64,000 nt of DNA, taken from Limnephilus marmoratus (lineage: Eukaryota; Arthropoda; Insecta; Trichoptera; Limnephilidae). The stretch covers positions 22,630,627 to 22,694,626 of the forward strand of contig OU862922.1 of NCBI GenBank assembly GCA_917880885.1, written 5' to 3'. Below, piece after piece: positions 1-10,954 of the stretch; the stretch's first letter is position 1, and every line of letters starts with the position of its first letter. The position numbers and the translations under genes were made by a program. Below the pieces are notes generated by a model that saw nothing but the letters and a program-made list of their open reading frames with translations, did not search any database and was not told the DNA's origin.

Positions 1-536
1 AAGCATTACCTTTGAACCGTTTTTGTCAGTAATATACCAATTTTCATGATAAAACTATGAATAGAAAAACGCTAACACTTAAATTTTCTTATGGAGACAT
101 TTGACAATCTCCATGTCAGGGCGGAAGCTCCTTGGCTCTAAACACAGAGTTCGCTGGTTTATTTATTTTTCGTAAACAACCTACAAGCCACCGCATGTTG
201 CTACACTTTTAATAGGCATAGATTTTGAATAATTAACTACTTTTGAACTTAATTACCAAGAGAAACATCGGTTTCAGTCGGGATAGACGGAAAAATATGC
301 GTTTTTATGTATGGATTTGACATTTGCGAAGTTTTGTTTCAAAATAAATACGCACGAATTACTAAATTTATCTAAACTATGAACTTAATAACCTATTTTG
401 TGAACGTAAATAGTTGCGTCTTGTAGTCATTGTTGAAATAAAGTGTGATTTCCATAATCTGTGCTTAAAAATGCAACGGTTTATGGATTATTTAATATAT
501 ATTTTTATTCATTGTCTTTTTCACACGACATTCATG
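1..536. other. AT-rich sequence without a recognisable gene
   Basis: No open frame longer than a few dozen codons and no repeat shared with the rest of the window was recognised here. It ends where a MITE begins. Confidence 0.5.
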
Positions 537-864
537 GTGTCCGAGAACTCGTAGTGCAAGCGGGAAACTGGTAAATCTAAATCACATTTGGATTCTGTGG
601 AATAACTTTTTGTTGTTATAGTTTTAGTTTTCGAACAAATCTTTTAAAAAAATAGGTTAAAATTACTAGGGAGTAATAATTGTCAGCTGTCTTTTGAAAT
701 ACGTCGAAGCGTGGACCCGGAATTTAATTTAGTTTTTTTCGATATTTTTTTGTTTTACTTTCAAAAATATCGAAATGATTAGTTCGAAAAAAAGGGTTTT
801 TGGGTTCTCTGTGATGACTGGATTCCCCAGTTTCACGCTTTTACTCTGAAGTTCCGGAGCGACT
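537..864. mobile_element. MITE, family M1, older copy
   Basis: The left end (GGTGTCCGAGAACTCGTAG, then GCGGGAAACTGG) matches the left end of the element at 59641. The right end (CCCCAGTTTCACGC then GTTCCGGAGCG) is a decayed inverted copy of it. This copy is more diverged than the one at 59641-60070. It has no coding capacity. The superfamily was not determined. Confidence 0.6.
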
Positions 865-2015
865 GGGTAGCACTAGTCCGTCTTCAGATCAAGATTCTTC
901 TAACCTAATTACAGTCATGTTTTATTAACGCCATTTTCATCTACAGGTAAGTACATAATTTTTAGAAGCATTTCAATGAATATCTAATTCTGACACCCCG
1001 CTAAAAAACACTCAGGAAATTACTTTGAGAGTTATCGAACAAGCCACCAGCTAACTGAGCACACCCATTACCACTATAAATAGAGAACAAAGTCGCATAC
1101 ACGACTAGCGGTGCTATTAGCAAATGCATTTAATTTGTCTACAATCGTCTGCGGGTAAGAATCGTCTGAGTTGTGAGTGGGAGGCACAGCTGCCCCCACC
1201 ATCCCGACCTCCCCCTGACCACCCCCTGGCCTCCCCCTAACCTATCAACCGTTTACGATGACGATAGAACGCCACCGAACGGAATGATGGGGTTGGTTGA
1301 TTAAAGCCTCCCGTGTAGACATATACTCGTATATCTACATGATTTGTGATACGCACCACGATCAAATCATAATGTCATATTATTCCTACTATGGATGGAT
1401 ATTGGATATGAAACACAGATTTAAAATACGCAAGGAATGATGTTGCAACAAGAAGGCACCAAATTTAAAAAAAAAATATTTCTGAAGATCTGTAAATAAA
1501 GAAAATCCGACAAACGTACCTATAAGTCTAACATCGTTTCAACATCCCGTTAATGAGCTTGTGTTTGCGAGATTTAAAAATAATTCTGTAGTTTACGTAG
1601 AGCTAACTAATTGCTTGTAATTAATACACAACTGCAATTTTTAAGTTTTGATATTATTATCGTTTTTGACGCAGTGCAGTGCATCTTGTTGTTCTGGAAA
1701 TATTTAACTTATCTGTTCATTGTTTATGTAGTTATTCAGTTAGAGTAATTTACAACGAAGATACTTACAGATAACATTTTTTATTTTATGTGAGGATTTT
1801 TAAGTCCGTACAATTGAAAATAATAAAAAAATTACGGATCGTACAACCTTTGTAAGTGTTTACTAAGATAATTATACGTACAATGTAATTATTATTACAT
1901 CTAATATCAAACCACGTTTTACAAAAGCATGGCGCAACCATTTAATTTTTTAGAAGAATGACAAACATTACCGGGTTACGAATATAAAATGTTGCTTGTG
2001 TCGTCATTATAGAGA
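865..2015. other. Intergenic stretch, no gene recognised
   Basis: AT-rich DNA without a supported coding region. A TATA-like CTATAAATAG lies at about 1074-1083, but no transcript can be attached to it. A C-rich patch of repeated CCACC/CCCCC units sits at about 1190-1240. Nothing else stands out. Confidence 0.4.
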
Positions 2016-2085
2016 TTACTAGCCTGCAGATGAATCGAACGCACGACGCCTGGGTGGAATCCAAACGCGATGCCAAATGGGTCAA
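2016..2085 (-). repeat. SINE family C, tRNA-like head only
   Basis: The minus strand matches the tRNA-like head of the SINE at 20438-20625: GGCATCGCGTTTGG, CCACCCAGGCG and a B-box-like GTTCGATTC follow in the same order and spacing. The tail of the SINE is not recognisable next to it, so this is a fragment. Confidence 0.6.
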
Positions 2086-3499
2086 TTATTTTTAGAAACC
2101 GGCATGCTGTTTTTTTAACATTGTGAAATGCGAAATGTGAAATTTTTTAACATTGTAAAATGAAATATTTTTTGAAAACTAGGTAACTAAATAAATTTAA
2201 CAAAATAAAGCAAAAACCTAAATTATTTTTTATGACGACTGTAGACAAAAGAATTTATCTTTGTAATGGTTTACTGGTGTTTTGTGAATTTTGTGCATTT
2301 AATTTTGACAGTCCGCGGAACGAAAATTAAAAAATATTTTTTTCCATGCTAAATAATGAAAAACCTTTAGAAGTAATGAAAATGCATATTCTAATAAAAA
2401 AATATCTGTGATTCTCAAGTAGGCCATAGACAACACATGGGAGAAGCAATATTCAATAATCTACCAATTAAGTATCTATTTATAATTAACTAAAACCCGG
2501 AATTTAAATACACGATTTTTTTTAGTTTTTTATGAATCTTAAAAATATGAGATAAATGGTGAAATGTAGGTGAATTCATTAGCTCTGTAGCTCTGTAGTT
2601 CGATGGGTGTTAGTGCGAGTAGAAGAAATTTGTCATCGCATGGCAATAACTACGACTTTTTAATAATTGGCCTTACAAAGAGCTTGGCCTTCCATGGTCC
2701 ACCCACATTATGTCTCCAAATTAAAATTCGGAGGTATGATTTTTTTAAAGAGCACGGGCGAATATAAAACTAAACGTACGATAATCTCCAGCGTTCAGAG
2801 GACTTTTTTTGTAAATATCTTGGCGCTCCAGGGGATAACATAAAAACATTAAATATATTTCGGTTCCAAATGACTCACTTTGCAAAAAAATAGTAATAGC
2901 AATAGTAATAGCAATAGTAATAGCTCGGCATTATAAATGAGAGTGTAAGAACTCATCTAGTATTTTCAAATCCATTGTCGTCCGACCACGATTACAAAAG
3001 TGTGTACCCACCGCGGATGCAAATTAATATGTACCACGGATGAAGATTAATACGAAAGCCGGAGAATTCCAATTCACTCCAGCCATAAAAAGCGGGAATA
3101 TTAAATTGCGGTCCGATAGATGGCGGCATATTTGCTCGATTTATTGCGCGGACACAGGTATTTATGTGTGGAGTGTATGACAGTATGACACACAGCACAC
3201 AGCGCACATGATGTGCATGGGCAGTGGGCAGGGGCACTCAGTACAACACCCCGCACCCCATAGTCCATCTCCCTAATACAATAGTCCAGCACACCCCGTC
3301 CCCTGATCAGTGGGAAATATTATGATTTACGAGAAAACGAGTAGGGAATGAGATAGCAACTGTATGATTTAACAACTTTATATAAGAGTTAAATTATTTT
3401 TTAAATCATTCGAAGATTAATTTATAAAATCATTTAAATAATAGCGTAAAAAATCTTCTTTTTTTTACAATTTAATTTTGTCTAATTTTTATTTTACTA
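2086..3499. other. Intergenic stretch with a short 12-bp tandem repeat
   Basis: No gene recognised. At about 2888-2925 a 12-bp unit (AATAGTAATAGC) is repeated about three times. Short open frames around 2990-3290 have no recognisable protein features and overlap one another in different frames, so they are not called. Confidence 0.4.
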
Positions 3500-3500
3500 T

Positions 3501-4336
3501 TAAGTCCTTACATATGAAATTGGCGTTTTGTATGGGAGGAACATAAAGTCGTTTTTTTTTAAATATAATATATTTATTTAATCAATGTATGTACCATTGC
3601 TATCTATGCACTTTTGCCATCTCATATATATCCAAATTCGAAAAAAATAGTAATCTGTTGGGGCAAGGTGCGGAGAGTACGGTGGATGTCTTAGACATTC
3701 CAATTGAAGCTCCTCTAATTTGGTAGCCGTCTGTTGTGCAGTGTGTGGTCTAGCGTTCTAACGCGCATTTGTTGATTTGCTTCACTCAATTCGTGAGGTA
3801 CCCACCTTTCAAGCTTTTTCACCAATTTGCCCAATTTGCTTCAAGTGGATTAAAACAGTTTTATTACTAACACCGCAGCCTGCAGCTTACTCGGACATGG
3901 TTTCCGATGGATCCGCTTCCACAATAGCCTTCAATTCTTCATTATCAACTTTGACCTCCGGCCGTCCACGGGGCTTGTTCTGCAGGTCGAAATTTCCAGA
4001 ACGAAAACGTTGAAACCAAAAACGCACTTTGTTTTCTTTTTCGGCACCGTCGACATACACATCATTAATCCTTCGAGCCGTTTCTGCAGCACTAGTGCCA
4101 CGGTGGAACTCGTACTCGTAAATAACGTGATATTTCAAGTTTTCCATTTTGTAAACTAAGTGACGCAAAGAAAAAAAACAATTAAGGAAAAAACAAATTA
4201 ATTATTATTTTCGAAACACAAACACATAAGTAAATAGCTGTATAAATTTGAATTTGGAATTCCTAACCAAAGAGAAGATATTTGAGATCAAAGTTGCCAG
4301 TACGGCAAAACTCCAATTTCAAATGTAAGGACCTAA
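3501..4336 (-). mobile_element. Internally deleted mariner element
   Basis: The ends are inverted repeats: TAAGTCCTTACATATGAAATT on the left and the inverted form ending AATGTAAGGACCTAA on the right, both next to TA as expected for mariner. The element spans about 836 bp, against roughly 1.3 kb for a complete one, so the interior is deleted. The transposase runs on the minus strand. The right end has been duplicated in tandem (see 4162-4585). It cannot encode an active transposase. Confidence 0.85.
3600..4168 (-). pseudogene. mariner transposase remnant
   Basis: The minus-strand frame from 4168 gives a mariner N-terminal DNA-binding region of about 93 residues, with the typical blocks YEFHRGTSAAETARRIN, VRFWFQRFRSGNFDL and NKPRGRP. 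It hits a stop just after the ETMSE block, at about 3887. Further downstream, in other frames, there is a stretch like VSNKTVLIHLKQIG and then PPYSPHLAPTDYYFF near the end. The last block is the region of the third catalytic aspartate, here replaced by histidine (PHL instead of PDL). The part that should carry the first two catalytic aspartates is missing. A dead, non-autonomous copy. Confidence 0.85.
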
Positions 4337-4585
4337 TATATGTTAAATTCATTTTATTATTTTTCCATAATCTGACGCAAAGAAAAAAAACAATTAAGGA
4401 AAAAACAAATTAATTATTATTTTCGAAACACAAACACATAAGTAAATAGCTGTATAAATTTGAATTTGGAATTCCTAACCAAAGAGAAGATATTTGAGAT
4501 CAAAGTTGCCAGTACGGCAAAACTCCAATTTCAAATGTAAGGACCTAATATTTGTAAAATTCATTTTATTATTTTTCCATAATCT
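4162..4585. repeat. 212-bp tandem duplication of mariner end plus flank
   Basis: A block beginning GACGCAAAG at 4162 starts again at 4374, a period of 212 bp. The two copies differ at only a few bases (for example TATATGTTAAATTC against TATTTGTAAAATTC). Each copy contains the last part of the mariner element, its right inverted repeat and about 35 bp of flanking DNA ending in CCATAATCT. Because flank is included, this is a segmental duplication after insertion, not a second transposition. Confidence 0.9.
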
Positions 4586-4605
4586 GTGTATTTTTTACAT
4601 ACTTT

Positions 4606-4955
4606 ATACTGAGAAAAAAATTCCCTCATGGCCTGTGTCATCTTAGGGGATGCTGTGTGGTGGGTATTTTTAGTGAAAGGAGAGGAAGTTCTGGGAAGGA
4701 AAAATGTATTAGGGGTGTGTAGGAATCTGGGAGTCAACGTGTCGAGGAGTGACAGACGTATGAATCCATCCTTCCCACTGCGGTGCAAGGCGATGGGTCG
4801 AAAGAGACCGTTAGGTCTTCCTCAACCAATCTCTCCCGATAGTAGATCTCAGTAGCTGGGCAAATGCATTGGCCGCCACGACCTAGACAAACCTTACACC
4901 ATGAACCCGAGCACCCCTGCTAAGCCACCAAACGTAGCGAACCACTTAGTTGTCC
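4606..4955 (-). repeat. SINE-like repeat family B, copy 1
   Basis: The family is defined by comparison within the window: copies at 7998-8456, 10955-11240, 15250-15560, 32505-32995 and 34375-34465. Shared blocks include GGATGCTGTGTGG, GAAGTTCTGGGAAGGA, ATGAATCCATCC, GCGGTGCAAGGC and GTAGCGAACCACT. Orientation is set by the head (CCGCCCCGGGAAC) and the tail hairpin (CCCTGAGG..CCTCAGGG). Short open frames here are by-products of this repeat. Confidence 0.75.
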
Positions 4956-5390
4956 AAGTGAAAAGGTTTTTTTTCTTCATATTTGCCGAAGTAAAGCACT
5001 CAAATGCTGTCGATTTTTATTTTCTAGAAATAAGATGTGATAAATTAAAGATAAAAATATAAAATAAATTTTATAAAATATGAATGAAGTGAAAAAGTTC
5101 ATTACTTTGGGCGGCTGATTCATAACAACATTTTGCAAATAATTGAATTTCATTTTGCAAAAGTATGAAATCGCGGTGTTTTAACTTTAGACAACTGAAA
5201 CCAGAGACTTCATTATGCAATAATTTTTAACGACTGTAAGTCGATTTTAGATATAGTATGTATGAAGCATTGATGCATCATAGCTATGAGAATAGTATTC
5301 GTGTTTGATTATATTTTTATTATTTTTCAAATAAATTTGAATAACTCGCTTATCTAGGTATAATTGTCAAATTTCGTCAAAACGCTTTTT
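4956..5390. other. AT-rich spacer, no gene
   Basis: Nothing recognisable was seen between the family B repeat and the foldback element. Confidence 0.4.
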
Positions 5391-6291
5391 AAACGACTTC
5401 GAAAAGGAGGTTCTCAATTCGACTGTATTTTTTTTATTTTTTTTTATGTTTGTTACCTCAGAACTTTCGACTGGGTAAACCGATATTGATAATTCTTTTT
5501 TTATTTGAAAGCTGATGCTTCCCATGTGGTCCCATTTTAATGTGGTCCAGTTCTGACAATGGTATCCATGAGAAAATCGTATATGTCTTAAATTTGCATC
5601 AAGTATGTGCCCGACAAATGGACGAATAACTCAATATCACGCCAACCGATTTCGATGATTCTTTTTTTATTGGAAAGGATGTACTTCAAGGGTAGTTTGA
5701 TGAGAGTTTGGTTAGGTTCTGATTATGGGATCCATGACAAAGTAACGGAACTCTCCAATTCTTAAGAGCAAATTAACTCAAATTATCTTGAATCTTAATC
5801 GAATTAGTTAGTGTACTTCAGATTCACTAAAAATCATAAAATAAACAAAAATTTTAACAAAACAAAAAAACGACTTCAAAAAATGCACTAAAAAGTAAAA
5901 AAATAATTTCTTATTCTTCTACAACATAATAATCAACTTACTTTTTCTACTCATCAATATGTAGGTACGATTGTTATTTTTGGAGTCGGTGTCAGCCAAG
6001 GTACCCAGCCCGGCGTGTTCCCTTGACAGCTCCCCTCCCGCCGCGGCCCACTCTCGCCTCTCACCTCGTCAAGTCGTGCGTGCAACACAAGCACATCTCA
6101 CCTATAACTATGTATGTAGTTACAAACCTACCTTGGCTGACACCGATTCCAAAAATAACAATCGTACCTACATATTGATGAGTAGAAAAAGTAAGTTGAT
6201 TATTAAGTTGTAGAAGAATAAGAAATATTTTTTTACTTTTTAGTGCATTTTTTGAAGTCGTTTTTTTGTTTTGTTAAAAATTTTGTTTATT
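5391..6291 (+). mobile_element. Foldback element of lepidopteran type, copy 1
   Basis: It starts AAACGACTTCGAAAAGGAGG and contains blocks I associate with a dispersed lepidopteran repeat (TTACCTCAGAACTTTCGACTG, ATGTGGTCCCATTTTAATG). From 5840 it becomes a long palindrome: arm 5840-6002 (ending GGAGTCGGTGTCAGCC) and arm 6129-6290 (starting CCTTGGCTGACACCGATTCC), separated by a GC-rich centre. The same structure in opposite orientation lies at 62210-63023, inside a hAT element. There is no protein-coding content, so it must be non-autonomous. Mobilising family unknown. Confidence 0.75.
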
Positions 6292-6504
6292 AAGCACATC
6301 TCTTAAAAAAAAGTTTAATTTTACATTCGTTTTTCAAAGAACTTTGACGAACGTGATAATTTGAATTGAAATATCCCTTCAGAACAAATTAATCACACTT
6401 TTTTTATTAAATACCTACATTTGATGATCGGCGAAAGACAAGCGACCTATGCTTCTTTTTGAAGTAAAACTTCTTTACGCACGCTCGACTTGGGGGGTAA
6501 GCTG

Positions 6505-6605
6505 GTGAATGCGTTACGAAAAGTGGTGATGTGTTACAAAAAGTGGTGATGTGTTACGAAAAGTGTGATGTTACGATAAGTGTAATGTTACGAAAAGTGT
6601 GATGC
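6505..6605. repeat. Degenerate tandem repeat beside the hexamer array
   Basis: Variants of GTGTTACGAAAAGTGGTGAT recur four to five times with lengths between 17 and 21 bp. A segment reading CTTTACGCACGC(T/C)(C/T)GACTTGGG occurs once before this block (about 6471) and again at about 6657, just before the hexamer array, so the block and the array lie in a locally duplicated region. Confidence 0.7.
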
Positions 6606-6681
6606 GAACGGTAATCGATGCGAACGGTGATCGATGGCGAGGCGAACGGTCGGGCCTTTACGCACGCTTGACTTGGGAAGT

Positions 6682-7073
6682 GATAAGGATAAGGATAAGG
6701 ATAAGGATAAGGATAAGGATAAGGATAAGGATAAGGATAAGGATAAGGATAAGGATAAGGATAAGGATAAGGATAAGGATAAGGATAAGGATAAGGATAA
6801 GGATAAGGATAAGGATAAGGATAAGGATAAGGATAAGGATAAGGATAAGGATAAGGATAAGGATAAGGATAAGGATAAGGATAAGGATAAGGATAAGGAT
6901 AAGGATAAGGATAAGGATAAGGATAAGGATAAGGATAAGGATAAGGATAAGGATAAGGATAAGGATAAGGATAAGGATAAGGATAAGGATAAGGATAAGG
7001 ATAAGGATAAGGATAAGGATAAGGATAAGGATAAGGATAAGGATAAGGATAAGGATAAGGATAAGGATAAGGA
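6682..7073. repeat. Perfect (AAGGAT)n satellite array, about 65 units
   Basis: About 392 bp of uninterrupted 6-bp units with no visible mismatch. Because the unit is a multiple of three and has no stop in several frames, long spurious open frames arise here (alternating Lys-Asp or Ile-Arg on +, Ser-Leu on -); none is called as a gene. The unit is not the insect telomere repeat TTAGG. Confidence 0.95.
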
Positions 7074-7960
7074 GGTCACTCCATGGTAAGAGGTCGCCCC
7101 AAGGTCGTAGGTCACCCCAATGCCAATGTCAATGTCATATGTTCTTTTATAATTTAGTGAAGTTTTTCTTCAGTCGTGTGGTCTAAAGCACACTCGTTTT
7201 TTTTTAAATTATAACTCGACTGTTGCGAACTTCTGAGCCTATCGACTCACCTATCGACTCACTAGGCATAAGGACCTACTCCTGTGTCACCATTCACAAA
7301 CAAATTGTGTGTCCAACAAATGTATGAATGATATGGACATTTTTAATGTAACACTTTCTATATTTAAAACATACTTAAACATTTTTTTATGTCAACATAA
7401 TAATTCTGATTATTTCGGTTTATTCCTGTCATTATTTTATTTTCGTCAAATTTATCCAATTGCAAACCACTGCAGTGTAAGAAATTATGTTAACTACTGT
7501 TTATCACTAGCTCTTGTGTAAAAAGATTTGAACATTTTATGTACCAAATGTAATTTAAAAGCCCCAAGGGCGTAAAAATGAGTAAATAAATAAATAAATT
7601 TATATCCACCAATATCATTTCGTTGGGTTCCGGAAAGCCTGTAAGAAACATCATGCAACTGGTAACAATATTGTTCGTATGGACTGTTAAGGCTGTCGCA
7701 AGTGGTAATTCAGCACCCAAATATATTTTCTGTCTCCTAATTCGGCGATCTCACGTCATGTGGTCAGGAGGAATAGCAAGCAATATGACAGAGAAGCCTT
7801 AATAATACTCAGTTCTTCTCACTAAAACAATATTATACGCCAGAGTTCTTTCGATTGCACTCAATGACGCGGTATTGGAATATTTCGTCCAGTGACGCAT
7901 CGAAAAAATTGACTAGAAAAAAACACATGAAAATTATATTGACTACATAAAATTCTAAAA
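7074..7960. other. Intergenic stretch, no gene
   Basis: No supported coding region. An ending like AAATGAGTAAATAAATAAATAAAT at about 7577-7600 resembles the A-rich tail of a retroelement, but nothing upstream can be assigned to a family. Confidence 0.35.
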
Positions 7961-7964
7961 ATTC

Positions 7965-8640
7965 AACAACAGTTCAGTTCCTCAGTGGGCTAAGTCCTCC
8001 ATTCCAATATGGGAGGTGGGTCTGTGTACTGCCGCCCCGGGAACCATTTACTGGATAACCAAAACCTCTGCCATAGGTACCCCAAGTGGTTAGCTACGTT
8101 TGGTGACTTAGCAGGGGTACCCGGGTACATGGGGTGAGGTTTGTCGGGGTCTTGGCGGCGGAAGCGTCTGCCCACCAGCTGCATGGCGGCCGGATCGGGA
8201 GAGAATGGTTGAGGGAGTCCCCTTGATTTCTCCAGCCGCTCTCTCTCGGAACATCGCCGTGCACCGCAGTGGGAGGGATGGATTCATACGTCCGTCGCTA
8301 CTGGACACACTGACTCCCAGATTCCTACCCACCCCTAATACCCTTTTCCTTCCCAGAACTTCTTTCTTCCTTTCCTAAAAAGACCCTTCACACAGCATCC
8401 CCAAAGATGACGAAGGCCCTGAGGGGAATTATTTCAGGGTCTCCTATGTGGAGCTAATGTAAAGAAAAACATTTTCCGCTTACTGTGGTGATAGTAGGAG
8501 ATTTTACTCTTTCTGTTGTGGTAGTAAGAGATGTAAAACCATCGAAGAAGGACTTTAATTAATAAAAAAAAAAATAATAAATAAAATCAAACATTGTCGG
8601 GCTATTGACAACCCAGTAATGTTTGACTTTCTTTAAAACA
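7965..8640 (+). repeat. SINE family C split by a family B insertion
   Basis: The ends belong to family C as seen intact at 20438-20625. GGTTCCTC..GGCTAAGTCCTCC-like sequence lies at about 7976-8000. The C tail follows at about 8470-8640 (ACATTTTCCGCTTACTGTGG, then TTGTCGGGCTATTGACAACCC and a T-rich end). Between them sits a complete-looking family B unit (7998-8456). The order implies that B inserted into an existing C copy. The C tail carries a small GGGTTAT..AACCC-type hairpin. Confidence 0.65.
7998..8456 (+). repeat. SINE-like repeat family B, near-complete copy
   Basis: The most complete plus-orientation copy. It has the head GGGAGGTGGGTCTGTG..CCGCCCCGGGAACC, the middle blocks GGTTAGCTACGTTTGGTGAC and GGATGGATTCATACGTCC, and a tail hairpin CCCTGAGGGGAATTATTTCAGGG followed by TCTCCTATGTGGAGC. 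No open frame is conserved between copies, so it is probably a non-coding retroelement or a 3' piece of a longer element. Confidence 0.7.
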
Positions 8641-9293
8641 AATTGCAACTTCATGTTATAGGTACATATAAAACGTATTTTTACTGAATAGACCTCCATT
8701 GAAGAGTAACTTCGCTGTCAATTGACATGGCGCCACTGGTAGATGTTTCCCGCGCTTTGGACCACGTGGACCAGTGTTGCCATAAATTACTTATGAGGTG
8801 GAAATGGCGGGAGCGCGGGGTGTTTATGGCCGAGAGGGGAGTTTCGCTACCAGAAAATAAAAATATAACATAATAATAGTTATTGCATCGTACCTACCTA
8901 TTGCAATAAGAAAATAATTTTCTTTTTCGATTCGAAGAAAACCTTTATCAAAAGATTCTTTTGCGCACCTTCGTTATGCAACATTTGTTTTCACGACTGT
9001 TTCCACACACGGTAAAACCGTTCAAATTCAATTCGATTACTTATTTAAGCGTTCGCCTGAAAAATCTGTTTTCTCAAACAGTAAAATCACGAATGATAAG
9101 TTTCTGCGTCATGAAATTTCACAGCTTTATTGTTAAAATTTCAATGTAAAGGCATCTACATTCATCCTTTGTGCTTTTAAATGTACATATATGTAAGATA
9201 AGATTTATCAAATATTATTGTTAAAAATTTTTTTTTACTAAATGTGTTCAAAATTCGGGTGAAGCCCGGTAGTAAAACTAGTTGGTACCAAAG
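8641..9293. other. Intergenic stretch, no gene
   Basis: No supported gene. The end of this stretch (CGGGTGAAGCCCGGTAGTAAAACTAG at 9256-9281) resembles the CTAG end of Helitron-type elements, but no matching start could be found. Confidence 0.35.
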
Positions 9294-10138
9294 ATAATAG
9301 GCCATGGATTTGCCTTCATAACGACTTGGAAAAAATCGTGTGGATAGATTTTTTTACTAAGATTACGAAAATGTTTGTAAAAATTTTTAGAAACGATCAG
9401 TTTTTTTTTTTTTTTTTAATAAATAAGTCCATTATTTGGGCCCGTGGCGTCACTACATTTCCATTAAATTTCCCGTCTCCGAAAATGTTTCTATTAATTT
9501 TATAAAATTCCACACTGATTTTTTTTTTATATGGCAACACTTTGATTTCAGGCGATTTTTTTAATTTGACATTAACGTTCACTAGATTTATTGTTTGTTC
9601 TCTGCGAACTTATCATTTGGTTTGACTTTTTGAAAGATGATATGAAGAGAACCCCGTACATTTTACGATGTCAGTACGTGTTTTAGAGATATAATGGTAG
9701 TGGTGCTGATTTTAACAAAAACAAATTTTATAATATTCTTATTATTATTATAATTTACAAGTACAAGTACGAGTATATTACAGTGGATTTAGTAATATAA
9801 ACGTTGAACATTATAATGATTTATGATCAATAAGATGGATCAAGAAAAAAAATGTATCTATGAGATGTAATATTTTTAGTATGCCTCGTTATTCTCCTGT
9901 GCCCTTTCTTGTGAAAAACGTTCATTTTTTAAATGATTTTCGGCTACGTAATTATCTTTTTTTCGCACCTACAAAATTATAAATATTAAATAACATTAAA
10001 AAATGGTCTGATTTTTCGAATTGAAATTTTCAAAAAATTGCCTGGGTTTCAAAAATACGATTAAAAAAAAATACAGAATGTCTTAGAATATTTGCCTAAA
10101 CCGGATTTTTTTAAAATGTTATGCAAGTGGCCTATTGG
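9294..10138 (+). mobile_element. Non-autonomous transposon X, copy 1
   Basis: About 845 bp repeated in opposite orientation at 27072-28196. The ends are short inverted motifs (AATAGGCCAT.. and ..GCAAGTGGCCTATT). Shared interior blocks include TTATCATTTGGTTTGACTTTTT, AACCCCGTACAT and TTGTGAAAAACGTTC-type sequence. A minus-strand open frame at 9397-9582 has a partial counterpart in copy 2 (common residues KVLPYKK and RAQIMDLF), but it resembles no protein I know. Superfamily not determined. Confidence 0.65.
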
Positions 10139-10224
10139 TTGGTACCTACATTAAAATATTCCATTCAAACCATTCAAATTAATTAACTGCCACAATATTT
10201 GTAACATAACATTTCGGTGATCTA
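10139..10224. other. Short AT-rich spacer
   Basis: Unassigned sequence between transposon X and the solo terminal repeat. Confidence 0.3.
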
Positions 10225-10345
10225 AACATTATTAATAAAAACTTTTATTAATTATTATTTTTTAATTGATAAACTAACGTTTTAAGACAAGATTTTTTTG
10301 TGCATAGCACAAAGGGTAACAATTATTATAAGCAATAATTATCAG
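10225..10345. repeat. Solo terminal repeat of the tRNA-carrying MITE
   Basis: It matches the left inverted repeat of the element at 56212-56709: AACTAACGTTTTAAGACAAG, GCATAGCACAAAGGGTAAC and ATTATAAGCAATAATTATCAG occur in order. The internal tRNA-like part is absent, so this is a fragment or a solo end. Confidence 0.75.
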
Positions 10346-10954
10346 ACTGAAAGATAGATCTTTTCTAACACCCTATTTTTGAATCGTTGAGCTGCAGAAA
10401 TTATTATCAAATAATACAAACAAATTAAGCCTTCACCGCCTTTCCATCGAAAACTTGTCTAACATTAATGTATCATACATAATAGTTTCACGGTACATGC
10501 ATACAGCTAACTAATATCTCGTGAGGTAAAACAATGTACACTTGTACACCCCAAACAGGGGGAATGGGGGTGGTTGGGGTCTGTGAGGGAGTCTGCGAAT
10601 TAATTTGATGTCCAGAGATTATGTGAAGTCGAGTGGACTCTGGACAAAATGTCCAATAAAACGATGATCAACTACTGCAAGTCCTTCTTTCTCCTGGTGT
10701 AATAATCCGCTGATACGGAATTATATACTCCTGTTTTATTCCGCAAATGCGATGTTAGATGGGCACTTTTTCATCTACCGTCATGTTAACTCTTCTACGT
10801 TCCTACTTTCACTACAACGTTAGACCACTTTAATTAATTTGCTTTAATGAGTACCATGGTCTTTATTACTCGGTTCGCCCTAGTAGGTATTCGTACAACA
10901 GCCAGAATTAAATGGAATCTAATTATTATCCGTGTTATTTCTTATACTTAATTT
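10346..10954. other. Intergenic stretch, no gene
   Basis: Nothing recognisable. A G-rich patch (GGGGGAATGGGGGTGGTTGGGG) lies at about 10558-10579. Confidence 0.35.

Noticed and set aside
6682..7073. Internal telomeric repeat
   Set aside because: The unit is AAGGAT (ATCCTT), not the insect TTAGG.
6588..7186. Three long open frames of Lys-Asp, Ile-Arg and Ser-Leu repeats
   Set aside because: They are direct translations of the (AAGGAT)n array, whose unit length is a multiple of three.
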